This document shows, piece by piece, positions 57,400-64,000 of a stretch of DNA of 64,000 nt. The position numbers were made by a program, and so were the translations under genes. Positions within the stretch are counted from its first letter, which is position 1. The number at the start of each line of letters is the position of its first letter. The notes beneath the pieces were generated by a model, which did not search any database, was not told the DNA's origin, and worked only from the letters and a program-made list of their open reading frames with translations. Source of the stretch: Lasiosphaeris hirsuta (lineage: Eukaryota; Ascomycota; Sordariomycetes; Sordariales; Lasiosphaeriaceae); contig JAUKUA010000002.1 of assembly GCA_030549175.1 (NCBI GenBank), positions 1,426,001-1,490,000 on the forward strand. The letters are read 5' to 3'.

Positions 57400-58723
57400 C
57401 TACGGGTATCGACTCGACAACTCCCCCATCGACCGCTTTGTATGCTCCAACACCGTCCGGATGCCGGCGTCGAGGTTCTCCACCTTGAGAATGGGCTCGA
57501 CCCACGCAATCGTCTTTTGCGCGAGTACCTTTTTGTTGTCTGTCGTCTCCATGGCTGCCCGTAACCTGTTGAGTGAGTCGCGCAGTGCCCTTGGGAATTC
57601 CACACTCTGTGGCTCGACTCCCGCAAGTGGTTGCCGGATCTTGCAGTTGCAAGTGGAAGGGTGAGTTGAGAATTCCTCCATGGCGCCCAGGACATGATCG
57701 ATGATCTTTTCCTGTGACGAGACCTGCAAAAACTGTGAGAACATATCGAAGAAGATCTCGGCCGTAGGTGCGCCATAGAACCGCTGCTTCCTCGCAACAT
57801 CGAAGATGGCCATCGGGATGGCGCCACTCAGCGCAGGGCTCTGCTCCAGCTTCTTGGTCTCTTCCTCGCCGAACACCGGCGCCATGGCCTTCTTTCCCGC
57901 GTCCGGATCTGGCAGCACCAACATGGCGTCTTCGCCGGCATCGCTGTCGTCGTCATCCTCGTCAAACGCAATGACATCTCCTTCCTGCTCGGTCGCCTCG
58001 GTCGCCTTGATAGCCTCCATAACGTTGGCCCCCTTCCTCACGCCTTTGCCTCCCTTCTTGGCCTCAATCTTGGCCAACCATTCCATCTCACATCTCGCAT
58101 ACTCAACCCACAGCGTCGGCTCCCCGGTGCAGAACCTACACCCCCTGAGGAAATGTGCCCTCGCATGCTCCATATCCCCAGAATTCGCTGCCCGCTGTCC
58201 AGCAAGAATCCACAGCCCCGCATTGGTCGGATGCAGTCTCAGCGCCCGTGTGACGATGCGGCGCCAGCGCTTTGCTGCCTTGGCCGAGGCCGCGAAGTCG
58301 AGATAGGCCGTCCACAGCGGGACGGAGCCGGGGTGCTTCATGACGGCGCGCTCGAAGATGCCGAAGGTGCGGGCCTCGCTGGGGTGCGAATTCGAGGCAT
58401 GGACGCGCAGGCGGCGGCAGCGCTTGGCGCGCAGCCGGTCGAGCGAGCGCTCCCAGGCGACGTAGGCGAGGAACTCGGCGGGCCGGGCGCCGGGCGCGAG
58501 GACGAGGTGTTCGAAGTCTGAGCGCTTGTTGACGAGGGACTTGATCTCTTCCTGTGGGAGGTGAAGCGGGGTTAGGAGGGGGGTCTGGGGGTTGAGGGGG
58601 GGCGCGCCAGCGGTGGAATGCTTGGGAACGTACTCCAGAGAATATTTCCTTGTCCTCAAACTCTCGCAGCTGGGGAGCTGCCCGCTCAAGGTAGAAACGG
58701 GCTTTGTCTGCGACGCCGGCCAT
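57400..58723 (-). CDS. utp6: U3 snoRNP-associated protein Utp6
   Basis: Two exons, 58723-58634 (30 codons) and 58551-57400, with an 82-nt phase-0 intron (donor GTACGT, acceptor CAG); 413 residues. The N-terminal Utp6 domain reads KARFYLERAAPQLREFEDKE, then EEIKSLVNKRSDFEHLVL after the splice. HAT (half-a-TPR) repeats follow: RTFGIFERAVMKHPGSVPLW, YLDFAASAKAAKRWRRIVTR, ALRLHPTNAGLWILAGQRAA and GDMEHARAHFLRGCRFC. An acidic linker (EDDDDSDAGED) precedes the C-terminal helices. Utp6 belongs to the UTP-B part of the small-subunit processome in the nucleolus. Start codons of Utp6 and Cwh43 are divergent, 569 bases apart. Confidence 0.93.
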
Positions 58724-59292
58724 TGCGTCTGCTCAGTTCTAATGCTGTGGCTGTGGTGTGTGGTATTGGTGCTGGTGTTAGAATGCGAAACACCAATTCC
58801 AGCCGGCTCGAGATCTGTAGACGGAAGTTTTACGAAAGTCAGGATCGTGATTCTTTTGTGTCGCCAGAGCTGCGAACTGCAAGTGGCACAGAAACTTTTT
58901 AGTGGGGTATGCTCACCTAAGGTCAGGAACATTTGATATGCAGCCTACCTTATCGGCCCACCGCTTACCTTGCATCCCTGTCGGATTCCCCACCCTTTGC
59001 TTGAAATCTGCCAGGGCCCAGGGGCAAGTTGAAGTGATTCAATTGTTGGAGAACGCGATTGTGGATTCGTGGACGCCGCCGCATCCGTCAGCAGTCTTCT
59101 CCAACTTGCCCAGTCCACCACCCTTGCTTCACGCTGCCTCGGCCTTCCTTCGCTCGGGCTATTTGGCGCCTGCTGTTGATCTTTTGCCCTCTCCCACCAA
59201 AACGGCAATCCGCTGCTGCTAAGCTGGCGGCGTGATATGATTTTCAGCGACTGAAAACGAGGCTCGGCGAGAGAGAGTGCGAAACACACACG
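58724..59292. promoter_or_regulatory. divergent promoter of utp6 and cwh43
   Basis: 569 bases between the two start codons. Short plus-strand frames (58902-59222) have no domain support. A shared regulatory region is inferred from layout only. Confidence 0.45.
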
Positions 59293-62200
59293 ATGGCGCA
59301 CAAATACAAGGACAAAGAATCTGGTGTCGTTCTGACCTTTGGCGGGCAATGGGTCAGTTGGACGCACACCGCGCTCGCATACTGTATGCCTCCTCCCGAC
59401 ACTGGTCTCCCGACTCTCCCAGACGGGACACGCCTGTACTGACTACGCGCAGCCGCTTTCCTGAGCGCCCTCTTCATCGGCGTCGCGCTGCATTACCACA
59501 AAATCGTCGAAAACGAGTGGTTCAGCTACCCCCAAGAATGGTTTCCCTCGGTCTCTGCGACCATTGGCGACCGGTACCCTGAGCGCTCCATATTCATGCT
59601 GTTCATTGCCATCACTTCGGGTGCGACCGCGCCTTTCTCCCTTGCGACTTCAACGCCTGTACTGACAGCTGGGAATGACAGGTCCTAGATTTGCCCTCGT
59701 CGGGTTATTCTATCTCCTCACCGCGAGGCCCGGCCATGTCCTCCCGAAGGCGGTCGCGATTTCAGGCGTTGTTCGAACCCTCACCTGCGGAGGATGGACC
59801 TACATCACGTCGACCGACGACCACAATTGGCACGACATTCTCATGATATCGTACCTTGTGTTTACAATTCCCTGGACCGCTGGCTGCCTTGCCCTCAGTC
59901 CGCCCAACGCAAAGGCCATTAAGTATAGAAAATGGCTGGCCGGTGCTTTCTTCGGCACATTGGTGCCGTTGATCTACTTCTTCATCCAGCACAAGGTCCA
60001 CCGCATTCCCGGAGGTGAGGCGACCTGATCTATAATATGTCTAATGCAAGCGTGCTAACCTGATTTGCAGCATACACGATTTACGCCTTCTTTGAATGGG
60101 CCCTGATTCTCTTCGACGTGGGCTTTGATGCGGTAACAGCACTGGATTTCAACACGTTCGAAGTAGTTATCAGGGACGTCAAGGGCGCGAGCAAGGGGTA
60201 CGTGCAATGGCTTCCACTATAGTCCCAGCCCCCTTGCGCAAATGGGGGGCCCTGGGACCTGTACATATTGATGGATAATGGCATTCAATGCGAGTATGAG
60301 GTCAGGATCTAAAGCGATGTTAATAGTGTCAACACATCCTCTGTGCCCACTGCTGTCCTTGAGAAAGAGTAAGCCCGCTCCCGAAACCCCTGGTTGCCTA
60401 ATCCTGGAGACTGATGAGACTGGGAATCCAGGAAGGAGACGGCAACTGCTAGCGTCTTTGCTACTGGATATCACCTGGGCGATGCCCTCAACATTGCCTC
60501 TGATGTTTACCATGGCGTACGTATTGAGTCCTTCAAAGTGCCTGATCTGGAATTGACGGGGAATAGTTCGTCTTCTGGTCAATCCTGACGAGCCTGGGCG
60601 TCGTCATTTGGTGTACGTTTGAACCCCCAGATTGGAGTGGATCAAGTTAATATAACGATAGATTTCCCGCTCTGGCACATGGGTATCTCCGGCTACGAGG
60701 CACTCGTCATGTCAACAATCAGCCCTGCGCTCCTTGGCATGAAGCCCCTGCGTTCCCTGGTGATCCGCAACCAGCGGGTAACCCACCTTTTATCACTGAC
60801 CGGCTTGCTAGCTTACCTTGTCACAGACCCCGTTTACCGACTGTTTACAGTTGGATTCGGTGTTTGGATGGGCTGCCTTGGTTGGGCCGCCACCTTCTAC
60901 TCAGATTCGGCCCATCCCGCGAGACTTGAGGCTCGCATTCTCGCGTGGACCATTGGTCTGCTCATGTCGTCCGTGGCCAAATTTGCGTGGTACACCAACA
61001 ACCCTATCTGGCCCATCATGCACGCAGAAAACGGCGGCTGGAACGGTACCGGCCTAGCTCTTGCTGTTCTGGCGGCATTGCGGTTCACCCGCAGAGCGTC
61101 AATGCAGGCTGACAACACCACCGACAAGAGTGGTTCGGCGCTGCTCCCTGCTCTAGGTCTCGGCGGCATGCTATTTGCTTTACACTCGCTACTCTCGGAT
61201 ACTAGCACCATGATCCTTTGGGTTTGGGATGGCTACCCGATCCGTGGCCCCGTCTCGAACGTTCACGCTTGGTACACAATCGCAGCCATGACAGGCGGCC
61301 TGCTCATTGGAGTCTACCGTCCCGGGGCTGTCGCATCATGGACGGCATACGGCATTGGCTCCACTGGTGCGGCTATGCTTACTCTGTACTCGGAGTGGTT
61401 TGGCTACTATGGCGCCCTGATCTTGACAACATATCTGATGGCCGTTTCGCTGCCGATTATTGGCAATGCTGCAAAGAAGAGCCCCGCCACCACGTTTGGT
61501 TTAGGTTTCTTCATCTACAACTTCTTGGTGCTCTTCCATGTTTGGGTCGTGGCTTACGCGTTTGTGCCCGGTGGCCCTCTCGTTCGTGAACACACCGACT
61601 GGGTCATGATCACCACAATGCTTCTCATTGGCGCTGGTGTGTTTGACATCATCTCCCAGAAGCCCAGCAGCCGTAAGAAGGTTGTTGAGCGGCGCCGTGC
61701 CAGTGCTTGGGGTCACAGGAGGTACCATGTCGGGGTCCTCGGTGCGCTCAATGTCCTCTTCCTGTGCGCAAACTTCCTGCGCTTCCCCACCAACGACTAC
61801 AAACCATACCACGAGAAGGATCGTCTCTTCACTGCCGGCATTTGGACAATCCACTTCTCGCTCGACAACGACATGTGGTCGTCTGAGTACCGCATGCGCG
61901 ACCTGATCAAGGAAATGGAGGTCGACGTCATTGGTCTGCTCGAGTCTGATCTACAGCGCGTCATCATGGGCAACCGCGACACGACGCAGTTCCTCGCCGA
62001 GGATCTCGGCATGTACGTCGACTACGGCCCGGGCCCCAACAAGCACACATGGGGCGCCGCGCTGCTGTCCAAGTTCCCCATCCTCAACTCGACGCACCAC
62101 CTGCTCCCCAGCCCCGTCGGCGAGCTAGCCCCGGCAATCCACGCCACGCTCGACGTCTACGGCACCCTCGTCGACGTATTTGTCTTCCACTCGGGCCAGG

Positions 62201-62661
62201 AAGAGGACCCCGAGGACCGCAGGCTGCAGTCCGAGTATCTGGCCAAGCTGATGGGCAGCTCGCCGCGCCCGAGCGTCCTGCTCTCGTACCTCGTTACTCG
62301 CCCCCTCGACGGCAACTACAACAACTACGTGTCCGACGTCAGCGGCATGCACGACGTCGACCCGTCCGATTGGGACCGCTGGTGCGAGTACATCCTGTTC
62401 AAGGGCCTGCGCCGCACGGGCTACGCCCGTGTCAGCAGGAGCACCATCACCGACACGGAGCTGCAGGTGGCCAAGTTCGTCGTGCCCAAGACAGAGCTCG
62501 AGGGCGCTGTCGCGCGGCACCTGGGCGCTGACCTGAGAAATAAGCAGGTTCAGGAGCATGAGGTGGCGCCGGGGTGGAGGTTCCCTGCCATATTTAAGGG
62601 AGAGGGAGTCAGGGGGCACCGGTATCATGTCTTTGATGAACCGAGGTATTATAACTATTGA
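59293..62661 (+). CDS. cwh43: Cwh43: GPI-anchor lipid remodelling and cell-wall protein
   Basis: Eight exons: 59293-59383, 59453-59620, 59682-60014, 60071-60197, 60327-60368, 60432-60516, 60567-60612 and 60662-62661; 963 residues. The reading frame closes through all seven introns and restores family sequence at each joint ([28 protein letters not shown]). The N-terminal third is the Frag1/DRAM/Sfk1-like membrane part, and the middle adds about ten more hydrophobic helices. The C-terminal region (about 686-930) is endonuclease/exonuclease/phosphatase-like: [51 protein letters not shown], then [19 protein letters not shown]. In yeast, Cwh43 replaces the GPI diacylglycerol by ceramide in the ER. 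Exons of 42 and 46 nt are unusually small. Confidence 0.93.
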
Positions 62662-63373
62662 GGGTATGAAGGGGGCTGGATTGGGGGGGGGGGGGTGGGG
62701 GGTGTTGGCTTGGATGGGAGGTGTCGGGGGTCGGGGTGTGGGATGGGATGGGATATTGGGCGGCGGATGGTATATGAAGCAGGGTTTAAAACATGATGTG
62801 ATGTCGGCCTAGGGGTTAGCCTGTTCTTTGTAGCTTTTATATTTCTCATGGAATGTGACGTGCATACAAGCTTGGGAAAACGTATGTGTTTCAGTCGTCA
62901 CATAGTAAAATCTAATTCATGTATATGTATCTGGTATCCTATGGTCTCTGCATGCTGTCTCCATCGTCGACCTTTCCTGCCCGAGGTCTTTCAGATATCA
63001 AGGTTCGCTTTTGCACGGGCCTACGTCTAGTTTCCTCCCGGCTCAACACAACGCCGGCAAGGCCACTCATGAAGACACCGGCATCGTTGTTTATCCCAGG
63101 GTGGCTTAAACACTGCGGTGATGCCACAACAGGCGAACGGCCCGCTGACAACGACTCGGAATTATTTTTGGTTACCCCTACCGCGCGACACGTAAGGTCC
63201 AGATTCAACTCCCAACCATGACTGTTTCCAAGACAACCAATCAAGCCTACCCCTACCGTTTCAACACGATGCCCTAGACATCTGCCCTGGACATCTGCGA
63301 CTCCACGCGACGGGCTCAAAGTTAGGGGCAAGTTCTTGCGCTCCGTCTCGCAACAAGCAATGGCTTTGAGCCG
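62662..63373. other. intergenic region downstream of cwh43
   Basis: A G13 run at 62683-62695 in very G-rich sequence lies just past the stop codon. The rest holds short frames with no domain I can support. Confidence 0.5.
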
Positions 63374-63965
63374 GTGGAAGGCTACGCAAAAGCCCAACGG
63401 ACTTCTACCACAGCCATTACCTTGGCAGACTTCCTACAAGACACACCGCAAGATGAAGATTTCAGGATGACGCCGAAACAGCAAACCCTTTTCGCTTTAG
63501 ACATTGCCTCATCGGTCCTCCAGCTACAGCAAACCCTTGCAACAGAATTGCAAAGCATGGTAGATTGAATCTTGTCCGCCAAACTGAACTTTTACATTCG
63601 ACGTCTACAGATTCACCCAGACCCCAATATTTCCAACTTTCGAGAAATATCAGAGTTGTAGATTGCCAGCCCTCCTATTCCGGAATTACGTGTTCACTCT
63701 CCGGCACGCCAGCCTTCCACTGGTATGTCGATGCAACATGGCCGTTTGGTGGGTGCTTCTGGCCTTTCTGGCCGTAAAAGTTTTCGCGATAGGTTCCCCC
63801 GGGGACATTATAGTCGTCCCAGAAGAGGCCGCGTTTCCGGAGCTCGGGAAGGAGCAACTTGCCGATGTCCTTGAAGGACTGCGGGAAGAGAGCATACCCC
63901 TGGGTGAGCTGTCAGTCTTGTTTCCTCAACAGCTACAGTCGTGCGGGAATGACTTGCAAAGTTGA
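63374..63965 (+). other. possible DUF7580-like gene fragment at the window edge
   Basis: A frame at 63374-63568 contains TLADFLQDTPQDEDFRMTPK and LDIASSVLQLQQTLATEL. The pattern LAxxLx...(L/T)...LAxxLASSxLQLxxT is what I know from DUF7580, a C-terminal domain of fungal proteins linked to prion-forming and incompatibility genes. A further frame at 63663-63965 (from VFAIGSPGDIIVVPEE on) could be a later exon. The usual W and KxDIxF residues that follow are not obvious, and there is a stop at 63566-63568. The rest of the gene would be outside the window or is degenerate. Weak call. Confidence 0.3.
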
Positions 63966-64000
63966 AACCATCAACATCGGCCTCAGCAATCCAGACCTCC

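Overview
The window is nuclear DNA from a filamentous ascomycete. Most multi-exon genes have short GT-AG introns (about 46-153 nt) with CTRAY-type branch points. Gene families include the 2EXR domain, HET domain, fungal STAND N-terminal domain, Pth11-like rhodopsin domain and DUF7580, and the encoded proteins resemble those of Sordariomycetes. A Sordariales-like host is an inference, not a measurement.

Layout. 1-4.1 kb holds the 3' end of a DUF1479 gene, a DUF1993 gene and a seven-helix rhodopsin-domain membrane protein. 4.1-10 kb is almost gene-free except for an intron-containing tRNA-Ala-like gene. 10-12 kb is a 14-helix MFS exporter with one homopolymer frameshift. 12.5-13.2 kb is a small unknown protein. 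14.6-19.3 kb is an intact NACHT-ankyrin STAND (NLR-like) receptor, followed upstream by a broken unknown reading frame. 21-25 kb carries an Hsp20, an SDR and a serine-rich unknown. 25.6-30.3 kb carries an acidic 2EXR protein with repeated NLS motifs, a small Asp-rich probable GPI protein and a small basic-tailed protein. 31-34.3 kb is an accessory graveyard with a HET-domain pseudogene and a broken membrane protein. 34.7-36 kb is a short oxysterol-binding protein. 37.3-38.7 kb is a heavily mutated sugar-porter pseudogene, followed by a decayed tRNA-Ile and an intact SDR.

From 43 kb on, the window becomes a conserved housekeeping block: eIF3e and mitochondrial ribosomal protein mL49 (Img2) from a shared divergent promoter, a polyQ-rich ARID protein of the SWI1 type, a 6 kb gene-free stretch, an EVE-domain nuclear protein, U3 snoRNP protein Utp6, and Cwh43, which shares a divergent promoter with Utp6. 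The right end shows a possible DUF7580-type fragment.

How it fits together. No biosynthetic cluster is visible. The accessory part (about 10-39 kb) combines an intact STAND receptor with decaying HET, transporter and unknown genes, as expected for a fast-turnover allorecognition or immunity-type region. The right third is stable core genome. I did not find a convincing new multi-gene system; the best leads are the long unassigned C-terminal region of the STAND receptor, the broken genes beside it, and the recurrent long G/C homopolymers.
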